Assembly (NCBI GenBank): GCA_001586965.3
Contig: LUCW03001025.1
Location: forward strand, 1 to 30,000
Source of the DNA: Sphaeroforma sirkka
Taxonomy: Eukaryota > Opisthokonta > Ichthyosporea > Ichthyophonida
Direction of reading: 5' to 3'
Length of the DNA stretch: 30,000 nt
In this document: positions 1-8,715 of the stretch, in pieces
Position numbering within the stretch: position 1 is the first letter of the stretch
Layout of the letters: each line of letters opens with the position of its first letter
The notes under the pieces: model-generated
Databases searched by the model: none
What the model was told of the DNA's origin: nothing
Seen by the model: only the letters and a program-made list of their open reading frames with translations
Position numbers and translations under genes: made by a program

Positions 1-241
1 TATGTATGTATTTCTGTATGTACGTACGTGTGTACGTATACTTACGTATCTATGTTTATATATCTGTATATGTACGTATTTATGTATGTATGTATATATC
101 TATGTATTTATGTATGCTTGTAGGTATTTATGTATGTATGTATGTGTGCATACGTATGTGTGTGTCTTTGTCTGTGTCTGTGTTTTTTGTGTGTCGTGTG
201 TCTGTGTGTCTGTGTCTGTGTCTGTGCGTGAGCTTGTGTGT

Positions 242-274
<33 letters not shown>

Positions 275-366
275 CGTGTGCGTGTATTATGTGTGTGTGT
301 GTGTGTGTGTGTATGTTCGTGTGCGTGTGCGTGTGAGTGTGCGTGTGTGCATGTGTATTGTGTGAG
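1..366. repeat. Simple-sequence tract: TATG-type then TG-rich microsatellite
   Basis: The first 165 bases are dominated by imperfect TATG/GTAT tetranucleotide steps. From about 165 to 366 the sequence turns into TG/CG dinucleotide and TGTGTC-type repeats. Both strands stay open over about 110-120 codons in several frames only because the repeat lacks stops, and the translations are Tyr/Val/Cys or His/Thr monotony. I see no gene here. The same repeat types recur inside the introns of the eIF2 beta gene and, as a CA run, inside the membrane-protein coding region. Confidence 0.93.
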
Positions 367-1298
367 TGTATCATGAAATAGCTGGCTATGTAATTCGACA
401 ACATGCAGTGTGTGATAGCCACCCGTGTACATAAGACATCTTGTGGTATGAACACCTTGAAACTGTCTTCAATATGTATATTCGATTATCGAAGTCAATA
501 CTCTTCGGATCTTCACGTATATATTTATCGGTATGTAATTATGTCTGTGTAGAACAAAATCACTTAAATATATGTTTCCTTCTCTGTGCTCTAATAGTGG
601 TATAGCCAATCAGCAAAATACGAGATCTACTTACATAGCCTGTGCTTATATTCAGATGAAAATACTGGGCACACGGCTCGACTCGCTCGAGACCTCGAGT
701 CGTATAAACAAATAAAAAAATAGCCTTCTTTATAGACAGTTGCTTTCGTGTCATACAGGCTTAGCCATAATGAATTAATTCTAATAACCCTCTCGTCCTC
801 GCGATTATTAAGTACAACATAGAAGTCATATTTAAACAGCCGTCTAAGAGACCTGAAGAACACCGTCTAAATATTTACAAAAGAATTGTTGTTATTCAGT
901 TGAACCGTCGTGGAGACTAAAAGCGTCAATGAGATTTAGCGAGGAGTATGAGTTCTCTCTAGGGGGGCCTACAAATTAGGGAAAAACGTTCTGGACAAAT
1001 TGATAATGAAAAGATACGAATGTAGAGCTTGATGAGAGCCTTGAAACGCTTCTTAGAATATATTTATTACAAGTGCTGAAGTTACATTGTATATACCTTT
1101 CCACTCACGAGTGTGTGGTGTGAACGTATAATACAATAGGCTTTACATTACACTAGAATCACACACTCTTCGTATATGCAGCACTCATATGTGTTTTACG
1201 AGACGTTAACGTACACATGCTTTTTGATGCTCACTGATGCTCTCGTGGTGGCATGGAGTGAAGCGAAAGGCGCGTATACATCCTCAATAACAGATTGC
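367..1298. other. Intergenic stretch, nothing recognised
   Basis: AT-rich sequence without an open frame longer than about 80 codons. The two short minus-strand frames near 560-863 have no recognisable motif and no ATG context worth arguing from. The stretch probably contains the 5' flank of the downstream membrane-protein gene, but no TATA-like or initiator element can be placed with confidence. Confidence 0.5.
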
Positions 1299-1430
1299 TC
1301 ATACAAGGGGAGAGTTGATGTTATCGAATGGTAATTGTTGATGATAGCGAAGGGGAAGTGTTGATGTTATCGAAGGGGGACTGTTAATATCATCAAAGGG
1401 GGAGTCTTGATGTCACTGAAGATGGGCTTG
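1299..1430 (+). repeat. About five 25-nt direct repeats upstream of the membrane-protein gene
   Basis: The block AAGGGGGAGTGTTGATGTTA, followed by TCGA, recurs with changes: AGGGGAGAGTTGATGTTATC, GGTAATTGTTGATGATAGC, AGGGGAAGTGTTGATGTTATC, AGGGGGACTGTTAATATCATC and AGGGGGAGTCTTGATGTCAC. Unit length is about 22-27 nt. The array ends only about 40 nt before the first in-frame ATG at 1468 of the downstream gene, so it lies in the likely promoter or 5' untranslated region. Whether it binds a factor cannot be told from sequence. A neutral minisatellite is equally possible. Confidence 0.75.
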
Positions 1431-1467
1431 TTCTGAATCCCTCAAGCCCCATATGTAATCAACATAC

Positions 1468-1842
1468 ATGTCGGACGATATTGAAGACTTTTCACGAGCA
1501 GCGGCATCGGCCAGTCTACATCTACTTCTGCATACATCCACATCGAAACCTGCACCTGATATAAACGCGCCCAATTGACCAGTTAAACTGAACGTTCTTG
1601 TTAATGCAGAGTACACGAACTCAGCGGAACCCCATACGTCGGATGGTAGTGGAGGCATATCTCCAACCTCACCAACGTCTGCATCAAAGAATGAGATAAA
1701 TTCTCTCAAGTATTCGCCTGAGAAGCTGAGAGGTGCTGTGAGTGCAGAGTGCAGCAACTCAGATAAAGCCCGAACAGACACTGATGCATCTGGATCTCGA
1801 TCTAATATAGCTACAGTACACACCAGCGCATTGAATACAGAT
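1468..1842 (+). other. Probable 5' coding extension of the membrane-protein gene, with in-frame TGA
   Basis: An ATG at 1468 begins a frame (MSDDIEDFSRAAASA...) that is in register with the main coding region. It runs 36 codons to a TGA at 1576-1578. The same frame then stays open, Ser/Thr/Pro-rich, from 1579 into the main frame. The composition on both sides of the TGA matches the disordered N-terminal half, which argues for real coding sequence. A short intron would remove the TGA without changing frame: possible donors are weak (GTCTAC at 1514), and possible acceptors are AG at 1581-1582 or GCAG at 1606-1609. Alternatives are that translation simply starts at 1843, that an upstream exon is spliced in, or that there is a base error or a true mutation. 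The long minus-strand open frame here (1413-1964) is taken as a shadow. Confidence 0.45.
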
Positions 1843-4236
1843 ATGGAGAACAACGACAACATATGTGCAGATACGTCTCCGAGTCCACATGCGGGAGATG
1901 TTGTCATTGGGGAGTGTTTAGAGACGGGTGGTGCACATAGTCTCGTACACAACGACCCTATCAATGACTACGTGTGTGTGCGTGTTGTTTCGAATGATGC
2001 AAACGCACACAATGTTGAGACATGTGCCGCGACAAAGGACACTATTTCGTCCCCGGTTGATCGCTTGAAGGTGAATACGAAGTGTATAGTTTGTGGGGAT
2101 GATGTGTGTGCACATTGCGGTGATAAAAAGGGTGATCATCAGAAGAACAATAGTACTAGTGATAGAGATGGAGATGAGTCGGCTCCTCATACCAATACAC
2201 AATCACATTGTCGGACGAGTGAGGATTTTGCCTGCGATGCAGAGGTCACAGCAACAGAGTGCACCGATAGTGTACCCTCTTATGTAACACACTCGGCAGA
2301 TGGGTTGTGTACTAGTTGTGAAAGAAACAGGGACTTAAAACAAACGCGCGATGGCCATCGTATCGATCATAATGTAGAGGAGAGGGAAAGGTGTGCAACA
2401 ATGTTCAATGCAACGTCATTAGCGCGTGTTATATCCGGAGAAGGGTGGGCCTTAGACAACAGCGAGACCTCTCGCACGAGCCATACCTCCAAGGGGAAAG
2501 GGGCTGTGTGTAGCATGCCGTGTGCCCAACACGTGGGAGAGGTGGTATCGGATACTTTCGATGTAGGAATAGGCATGGATATGGACCCCTGCCGCGCTGG
2601 GTGTATAGACACTAGTTGTATCACACACGCAGACGCCGATGAAGGTGCACCCACCCCCCCACACACACACGCACACACGCACACACACACACAGTCACCT
2701 ACTAAAGTACGCAGCAGCTCACGCGTGTCCTTTCGCATACCGACTGCTGCTGCGGCACGCGCGTCTGCCAGCGCTATAACCAATGCCGAGGCTTCGTCTA
2801 CCATGGAAGAGGAAGATATAATGAGCATCTCGAGCGACCAGTTAGCGGACACCCACCCACCCGCAAGCCACAGAGACGCGAGGGAGGGTCACAGCAGCAC
2901 CAGCAACCCCACCACATCCACCGGCGCAGGCGTGCGGAAGCCGCGCGAGAGCGCCGATAGCAGCGGCAACCTGAGCAGCGCATACAGCAAGGCTAATCTC
3001 GCCAGTGTGCTGACCGAGGGCCATGACCGCATGAACACCACCACGGAAAGGGGACGCAGGATGCAGGAGGGCAAAACGTTAGCACGCTTTGCCGCCAAGT
3101 CGTTTTGGATCGTGCTGCTGGTGGTGGCCGTGGTGACTGTGCCGTTTGCGGCGGTGTTGATCGCGTATTTGATGGAAGACGGGTTGTATTTGTGCGAGTG
3201 TAACCCGGTGTTGGCGCTGTCGATCACCATGGTGTGTGTGAGTGGGGTGCTCCACTGTGGGATCATCTGGCTGTACGCGTGGCAGGTCATGAAACACCGC
3301 AACCACCCGGCCATCAAGCCCCGTGGACAGCACTTCCTGCTGCAGCTGTGTGTAGTGGGCTGTATCGTCCCGGTGATGGGTACGCTCAACTCGCTCGAGT
3401 ATCTGGGTGTGTTGCAAGGCATATGCATCTTCTCCTACACCGGCGAACCCTGCGCCGATAGCCCGACCCAAGCGCAGACACGAGCCGATCAGACATATTT
3501 TGTGACTACTTGGTCCGAGGCTCAGGGGCTTATGCTGCAGCTGGTGCATATAGCCATGCGCTTCACCACAACGATGTATTTCGCTGCGGTCATTGCACGG
3601 CAGCGTATCCTGTACATCCTCTTTGTGGGTGACCGGCGTACCCGCACCTACAGCCGCCGGCAGATGTTCTGGCAGTATCTGTACCCCAATCTCATCCTCC
3701 TGGTCTGTTGGGCCATCACCGAGATCATGCTGTTGGTGTTCGTGATCAGTGCCTTTCATTCCGATGTGTCTCGCGAGACCCATTTAGACCTGACCGTGGG
3801 ACTGTGCTTTCAGATTGCGTTGGTGCTGGGGATGCTGGCGGCCTTCTGCTACTACGCGCACATGACACGTTACGTCGAGCTCGTGTTCTCGGACTACTGG
3901 GCCAATTTGCGCGTGATCACCATCTTCACCATTGTCAGCGTGGCCATAAGCGTGGCGCGTCTGGTCAGCGGCACGTCGCTGGTAGTGGGCCTCATGTACG
4001 GGCCGCTGGAAATGGTGTTTGTGACGCTGTACTTCATGGACAGCTTCACGGCTGCGCTTATAAACATACACCACGGCATAGACCGGGTTAGCCTACCCTC
4101 TGCACCGTCGTTTGTGTCGCAAGCACTGCGTAGGTGGTCTACCGCACCCACGCAGAAACAGAGCCTGGTCAGTAAAAGCCACTCGTTAGACAGGGACGAC
4201 ACACAGGGCAGCCAAAGCGTGCCTACCGAGCTATGA
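1843..4236 (+). CDS. Multi-pass (7-8 TM) membrane protein with long disordered N-terminus
   Basis: This frame encodes 797 residues from the ATG at 1843 (A/G-type start context, G at +4) to tandem stops TGA-TAA. Residues 1 to about 410 are Ser/Thr/Asp/His-rich and probably disordered. They include a paired motif CIVC-GDDV-CAHC (residues 81-92) that could bind a metal, and a His-Thr run near 270-282 encoded by a CA microsatellite. Residues 420-742 hold hydrophobic segments at about 420-444, 456-483, 497-524, 564-585, 612-638, 650-674, 691-710 and 712-742, with basic loops such as KHRNHPAIKPRG (483-495 region) and GDRRTRTYSRR. A polar tail of about 55 residues follows.

The layout suggests a receptor-like protein. 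The P-x-I-K-x-R-G loop after the second helix loosely resembles 7TM proteins of the RGS-linked type, but no RGS domain is present, so family is left open. The same frame is open upstream to 1579, so the true start may be earlier through a spliced 5' exon. The gene is GC-richer than its surroundings, especially in the membrane half. Confidence 0.82.
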   Translation: MENNDNICADTSPSPHAGDVVIGECLETGGAHSLVHNDPINDYVCVRVVSNDANAHNVETCAATKDTISSPVDRLKVNTKCIVCGDDVCAHCGDKKGDHQKNNSTSDRDGDESAPHTNTQSHCRTSEDFACDAEVTATECTDSVPSYVTHSADGLCTSCERNRDLKQTRDGHRIDHNVEERERCATMFNATSLARVISGEGWALDNSETSRTSHTSKGKGAVCSMPCAQHVGEVVSDTFDVGIGMDMDPCRAGCIDTSCITHADADEGAPTPPHTHAHTHTHTQSPTKVRSSSRVSFRIPTAAAARASASAITNAEASSTMEEEDIMSISSDQLADTHPPASHRDAREGHSSTSNPTTSTGAGVRKPRESADSSGNLSSAYSKANLASVLTEGHDRMNTTTERGRRMQEGKTLARFAAKSFWIVLLVVAVVTVPFAAVLIAYLMEDGLYLCECNPVLALSITMVCVSGVLHCGIIWLYAWQVMKHRNHPAIKPRGQHFLLQLCVVGCIVPVMGTLNSLEYLGVLQGICIFSYTGEPCADSPTQAQTRADQTYFVTTWSEAQGLMLQLVHIAMRFTTTMYFAAVIARQRILYILFVGDRRTRTYSRRQMFWQYLYPNLILLVCWAITEIMLLVFVISAFHSDVSRETHLDLTVGLCFQIALVLGMLAAFCYYAHMTRYVELVFSDYWANLRVITIFTIVSVAISVARLVSGTSLVVGLMYGPLEMVFVTLYFMDSFTAALINIHHGIDRVSLPSAPSFVSQALRRWSTAPTQKQSLVSKSHSLDRDDTQGSQSVPTEL
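2652..2692 (+). repeat. CA microsatellite inside coding sequence
   Basis: A nearly pure CA/CG dinucleotide run lies within the coding region and is translated as alternating His and Thr (with one Ala). Dinucleotide runs in coding DNA are usually selected against because slippage shifts the frame. Its position in the disordered half explains why it can be tolerated at the amino-acid level, but length changes not divisible by three would truncate the membrane domain. Confidence 0.9.
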
Positions 4237-4375
4237 TAACGAACGGACATGGATGGTCGGGAACAGAGAAAACTGTATCGTCTGCAGGCCATAGTATGCA
4301 GGAGCAAGTGTTGCTAAAGAGGTCCGATGAGGATTGGAACAGATTACAAGTAGGAGTCAAATGTCTACAAACAGA

Positions 4376-4529
4376 TCACACAATGTCTACAGGCCAGTCA
4401 CACAATGTCTAAAGGCAAGTCACACAATGTCCAACGACAAGTCACACAATGTTCACAGGCCAGTCACGCAATATCTAAAGGCAAGTCACACAATGTCTAA
4501 AGACAAGTCACACAATGTCGACAAGCACT
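4376..4529 (+). repeat. 22-bp minisatellite, seven units
   Basis: Seven head-to-tail 22-bp units start at 4376, 4398, 4420, 4442, 4464, 4486 and 4508, each beginning TCACACAATGTC (or a one- or two-base variant) and ending in AGGCCAG, AGGCAAG or ACAAG. A diverged partial unit precedes them from about 4355. The array begins about 140 nt after the stop codon of the membrane-protein gene. It is open in one frame (4334-4537) only because of the repeat, and that frame is not in register with the gene. It may fall in the 3' untranslated region. Confidence 0.92.
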
Positions 4530-5757
4530 CGGTATAGAGCGAATCGATATATGAGCACAAGCCAACGCGCGCTCACAGAGCTGTGATGGCTGACAGCAGC
4601 TGAGTGTGATTTTATATTAGAGAGCGTGTTATAACCGTAGCCGAGTGTCAAGTTAGAAAACAAGCGGTGACACAACAGGCCGTAGTGTCTCACCAGCGGA
4701 GGGGACTACTACCGTATACAGGTTGCTTCGTGGTGCTAGCGTTGGGTGAAGCGCATGCTACCCTACCCCCGCATGAATACGGCGTGAAAGCGGTTATATA
4801 GATGCCACCCTCGGTGATTGGGTCGACCGAGCACCGCTAGCGACTGCGCTATGAATAGAGATAGCTGTATTTAGAACACGATTAGCGACTGACGTTCCTA
4901 GCGCGAGCACCGTAGCCCACACCTTACGCGAGTGTGTGCTGTGCGTGTACAATCGCATCGCATGCAGGCTATGCAGGATGTGGGTTTGTGTACGTCGCTC
5001 TGGCAGCCACCATGCTTGAGTATTGGAAAGAGGCACGGAATAGCTCTCTGTTGCGTCTTGGCAGTCGGTTGTTGCACCATGAACATGCGCCTAGTTCTGC
5101 GAGCGTCGCATGCTGCACGATAGGCCCGTTGTGCATACGTCTAGCAAGTGCTTGAATTGAACGATGCCCTTGGTAGCATATTCATAGTGGCGTTCTGTGG
5201 GGGGCGGGGTGGCTGGGATAAAGATAGAACATGAGTGGTAACGGAACAGCAACTTTTTGTCATCTCGGCAACCAGGGGAAATGGTGTCCTCGTTCCGCAT
5301 TTGGTCGTGGTGCTGTGCATTGCGACTGGTGAATGAGGTACCATGTGACTATAGGCAACACCGGCGGCAGTGATAGGCGCGCTCAATGGAGAATACCATA
5401 CACAGACGGCTACAAAGGAGCTGGGCCAAATATAGAATACATACCACCGGTGTATGAGTATATATGAGAGACGCCACCGGATCGAGAGAGATTTAGGGGC
5501 GAATAAAGAATTTAGATAGAATATATGAAAGGTGAAGCACATGGCTGATGTTCTCCGATGCTGGCGTGATGTGCTAGTCTGTGCGATGATTACGGTCTGT
5601 GCGCGTATTAGTTCGCCATACAATTACGAGATCAACAGATATAAGGTTCGGGTTCAACACGCATGTGCAAAAAGTGGGTCGATAGTGGCACGGCACTCGA
5701 GCAATACGCACCCCGAGTCGTGCACGTTCCTAAGGTGAGTGAAATGATACGAATTTC
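4530..5757. other. Intergenic stretch, moderate GC, no gene recognised
   Basis: Base composition is somewhat more balanced than in the AT-rich region that follows. The longest frame (minus, 5141-5623, 160 codons) reads as a Ser/Thr/His mixture with no motif, and several other frames of 60-80 codons overlap each other on both strands. None shows coding character strong enough to call. Small exons of an unrecognised gene cannot be excluded. Confidence 0.4.
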
Positions 5758-5759
5758 AG

Positions 5760-5817
5760 CAGTTGATTTGAAACTTGTCGTACAAATTTTATCAGTTGAT
5801 TTAGAACTTGTCACAGA
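5760..5817 (+). repeat. 33-bp tandem duplication
   Basis: CAGTTGATTTGAAACTTGTC at 5760 is repeated as CAGTTGATTTAGAACTTGTC at 5793, giving two units with a 33-bp period. The short open frames crossing it (plus 5663-5911, minus 5632-5898) take their Leu/Ser pattern from this duplication and are not called as genes. Confidence 0.8.
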
Positions 5818-5980
5818 ATGCTGGCCGTTTTCGTATTTTAAGATCTTACGGGTTTTGGGCCATGCCGCAGTTGAGGCATTAAGTCCCATTGCGTGCACCC
5901 GTTTGCACTAATCCACTTTCACTACAAGTTGTACCGGTGAATCTTGTATCGCAAGTAGGTATGAGTCTTGAGGCCCCTTG

Positions 5981-6021
5981 ATCCCCTGACCAGGGGATGT
6001 ACGATCCCCCGAAGGGGGATC
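5981..6021. other. Two adjacent perfect GC-rich hairpins
   Basis: ATCCCCT and AGGGGAT form a 7-bp stem around GACC (5981-5998). Four bases later GATCCCCC and GGGGGATC form a perfect 8-bp stem around GAA (6003-6021). Two such G/C-rich stems back to back stand out in an AT-rich intergenic background, about 100 bp before a tandem array. They could be a structured RNA element, a recombination or transposon terminus, or chance. No flanking gene supports a choice. Confidence 0.6.
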
Positions 6022-6117
6022 TACCATTAAGGATGTCCCAGAATATAGCCTGCATACCTTTCAGACTACGCGCCTTCGCCGCGATACACCGCTGCAGATG
6101 GGGCCGAAAGCGGTATG

Positions 6118-6543
6118 CACATGTTCAAAGGTACACAAGTATGTAGTTACTAGTGAACTAGATGTACGATAGCATGCCTGTATATGTGAAAATTCAATCA
6201 TTTGTGTAGGCTTTCTTCACATGTTCAAAGGTACACAAGTATGTAGTCGTTAGTGTACTGGATAGACGATTGCATGCCTGTAAATGTGAAATTTGAATTA
6301 TTTGCGCACGCTATTCACATGTTCAAAGGTACACAAGTTTGTAGTTGTTATATTCACATGTTCAAAGGTACACAAGTTTGTAGTTCTTAGTGTACTGGAT
6401 ATACGATAGCATGCCTGTAAATGTGAAAATTAAATTATTTGTGTAGGCTATTCATATGTTCAAAGGGTATATATGTATGTTATTGTTAGTGTACTGGATG
6501 TACGATAGCATGCCTGTAAATGTGAAAATTAAATTATTTGTGC
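6118..6543 (+). repeat. Tandem array of about 98-100-bp units, five copies
   Basis: Units start at 6118, 6218, 6316, 6355 and 6453 with CACATGTTCAAAGGTACACA or a variant. Each full unit continues through GTGTACTGGATNNACGAT and GCATGCCTGTAAATGTGAAA to an AAATTATTTGTGTAGGCTAT end. The third copy is cut to 39 bp, so the array has undergone an internal deletion or unequal exchange. Copies differ by several percent to more than ten percent, with the outer ones most diverged. No open frame is conserved between units. Confidence 0.93.
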
Positions 6544-8054
6544 TCAGGGTCGTAACCTATGTGTTCATGTGGCGTACTACTCGCCAGTGTCACCTACAGT
6601 GAGAATATGGGCGTGTGTACCTCTTCCTTGTCCTGCTTCCTGTACAGTGGAATTTCATATATTTTTTCTTCTGACCATATGTTGATGATTTTTTATCAGT
6701 GATCTTCCGAACATCTGTAAGCCATATATTTCGGTAGCCGTGTTCGTTATTGAATACAAACCTCAGTACTCGTGCGCAAAAGTATTAGGTAGGTTGTGGC
6801 AGCTGGCATAATCACACCCACATCGTCACAGCAACTCTGTTTCCCACAACTTTCGCGGGCATCAAAATATCGCAGTGCACCGATGTTAAATTGTTTAAAC
6901 TTATGAATAGTTCGGAAGCTTCAGAAGCCCTCGATGTCACTCCATTTGCAGATATTTAGTGGGATGCAAACGTTCTTACCCCTATATGCTGCGTGCTGCT
7001 CATATGTATTAGCCTAAATCCAGAGTTTTTAATCATTTTTTGGCTTCTGCTGTTTTGTATACACATGTTGCAGTCCTTCAGTGTACTTGATTGCCTATTT
7101 CGCTTCCCCAAGCTGTGCCTATCTTTGTTGTATTATTTACGTCCGTGCCTGGTAGCAAATGTTTTATCCGATGAGAGGTAACTCTTCGTCTAGCAGATAA
7201 GTTGTGGCTCACATCATGGGATCAGTCATAACGGACATCGATGTCGCATGAAACCGCAGCTGTGAGTGCTGAGTCATGATGTGGGAACCCTACTTTAAAT
7301 AAATCTACGTTGCAAATTACTATCGGTCCTGTCAGCGGAGTTGATGATCTGTTTGTGTACTAGTTATGATCCATATTGCAGAGGTGAATATGTTCCTGGC
7401 ATCTGCAGAGGGTATGATGTGGAGGCTATCTTTTTCAAACACGCGTACAAAAAACTCTTAGTTCATTGTATTCAGCACTCGCCGTCTGTTCATGTCATTT
7501 CTAGTATATGCACAGTTTACAGCTTCTTCCGTCCGTGATGGTCTTGAAATTATTCTTACTTTGCCACCTACCTTCTTGGAAGAAGAAAAACATCACAGAA
7601 AGTCAAACTTTGAAATGGAATACGAATTATCATTGACTTGCGATTGAGATCCAGCCGTCTCAATGTCTCCAAGCATGAGGTATAATTAAATTCGAGTACC
7701 CTCTCGCTGAACAGAATGTACCTCAGCGATAAAATATAATCGGTAGATTGGTACATCAAAGTACGCGTAAAAGTACGACAGTCCAATCCTTGTTTAGACG
7801 TGTCAAGGCGGATGATTATAAATACTTCCTGGCGAACATTATTATGCCTGATATCTTTTTGCCACCTTTGTCATCAACTTGCCTCTAAATAGTTTTAAAA
7901 TACTTCTCTCATGGAATTGGATCATTTGTCGCTGATGTCACCCCTATCGATAATACAGCGTACAGTAGGTAGTCACTTCCTGTCGTGGAGGATGGTTGGA
8001 GACCTTGATCGAATTGACCATCTGATAATGGGGTGAGATTCAAACAATCTCTTT
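6544..8054. other. Intergenic stretch, nothing recognised
   Basis: AT-rich sequence with only short frames (62-72 codons at 6993-7181, 7341-7538 and 7568-7786 minus). These show no motif, no splice-linked partner and no codon pattern like that of the two called genes. The part from about 7985 to 8054 shows faint similarity to the end of the following 339-bp unit and may be a worn third copy. Confidence 0.45.
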
Positions 8055-8715
8055 TCATTTTCATAGTAAGTGTTGCATAGCTAATAAGAATTGAAAACAA
8101 AAGTGCGTTTCTATGATGAAAAAGTTACATTTTTACCTTCTTGACCCATCTGCATATAGTACCTACATACTAACTTCGAAGTAAAGATTCTGAGTCCAGG
8201 GCGATGGAGACCTCAACTGGCGTGGCGTAAAGTCGTGTGTCTCTCTAAGTAATCTTCAACGAGATACTGGTAGAAGGTTGCAATAACAGGAAAGTGTGAT
8301 TTGGGGTTCTTCGTGACCAAATTTTCCTCATTTTCTGGTTTGCAGTCAGATATAAAACCAATATGACCATTTTCGTCGTTTTGAAATATCTTGTCATTTT
8401 TATAGCAAGAGTTGCATGGCATGATAAGAATTGCAAAATAAAAGAAAGTTGCATGTTGACTGAGTTGCATTCGTACCTTCTTGACTCATCTGCATATAGT
8501 ACATACATACTTACTTTGAAGTGATCACTTTGAGTCCCGGGCGATGGAGTGGCGTGATGACGAGTATCTCTCTAAGTAATCCTCGACGAGATACTGATAG
8601 GTTACAATAAATGAGAGATGTCATTTGCGGTTCTTCGTGACCAAGTTTTCCTCATGTTGCAGATTGCAGTTTGACATGGAACAATCAAGACCATTTTCGT
8701 CGGTTTAGAGGGGTT
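8055..8715 (+). repeat. Tandem duplication of a 339-bp unit
   Basis: Copy A (8055-8393) begins TCATTTTCATAGTAAGTGTT and copy B (8394 to about 8715) begins TCATTTTTATAGCAAGAGTT. Both contain CTTCTTGACCCATCTGCATA/CTTCTTGACTCATCTGCATA, GGGCGATGGAG, TCTCTCTAAGTAATC, ACGAGATACTG, GGTTCTTCGTGACCAA and GACCATTTTCGTCG in the same order. Divergence is moderate and includes small indels. Short minus-strand frames inside copy A (8213-8508) are not preserved in copy B, so coding is unlikely. Confidence 0.9.

Noticed and set aside
1413-1964. Minus-strand open frame of 183 codons
   Set aside because: It overlaps the Ser/Thr-rich 5' part of the plus-strand membrane-protein gene antisense. Its composition mirrors that coding strand, and it has no recognisable motif or partner exon.
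2367-4307. Several other open frames opposite or overlapping the membrane-protein gene (up to 234 codons)
   Set aside because: The GC-rich coding strand keeps other frames open by chance. Their translations are His/Arg/Gln-rich shadows without hydrophobic segments or domains.
4334-4537. Repetitive short protein with a KSHNV-type repeat
   Set aside because: It is created by the 22-bp minisatellite and is out of register with the upstream gene, and the repeat period is not a multiple of three, so the apparent protein repeat is three units long.
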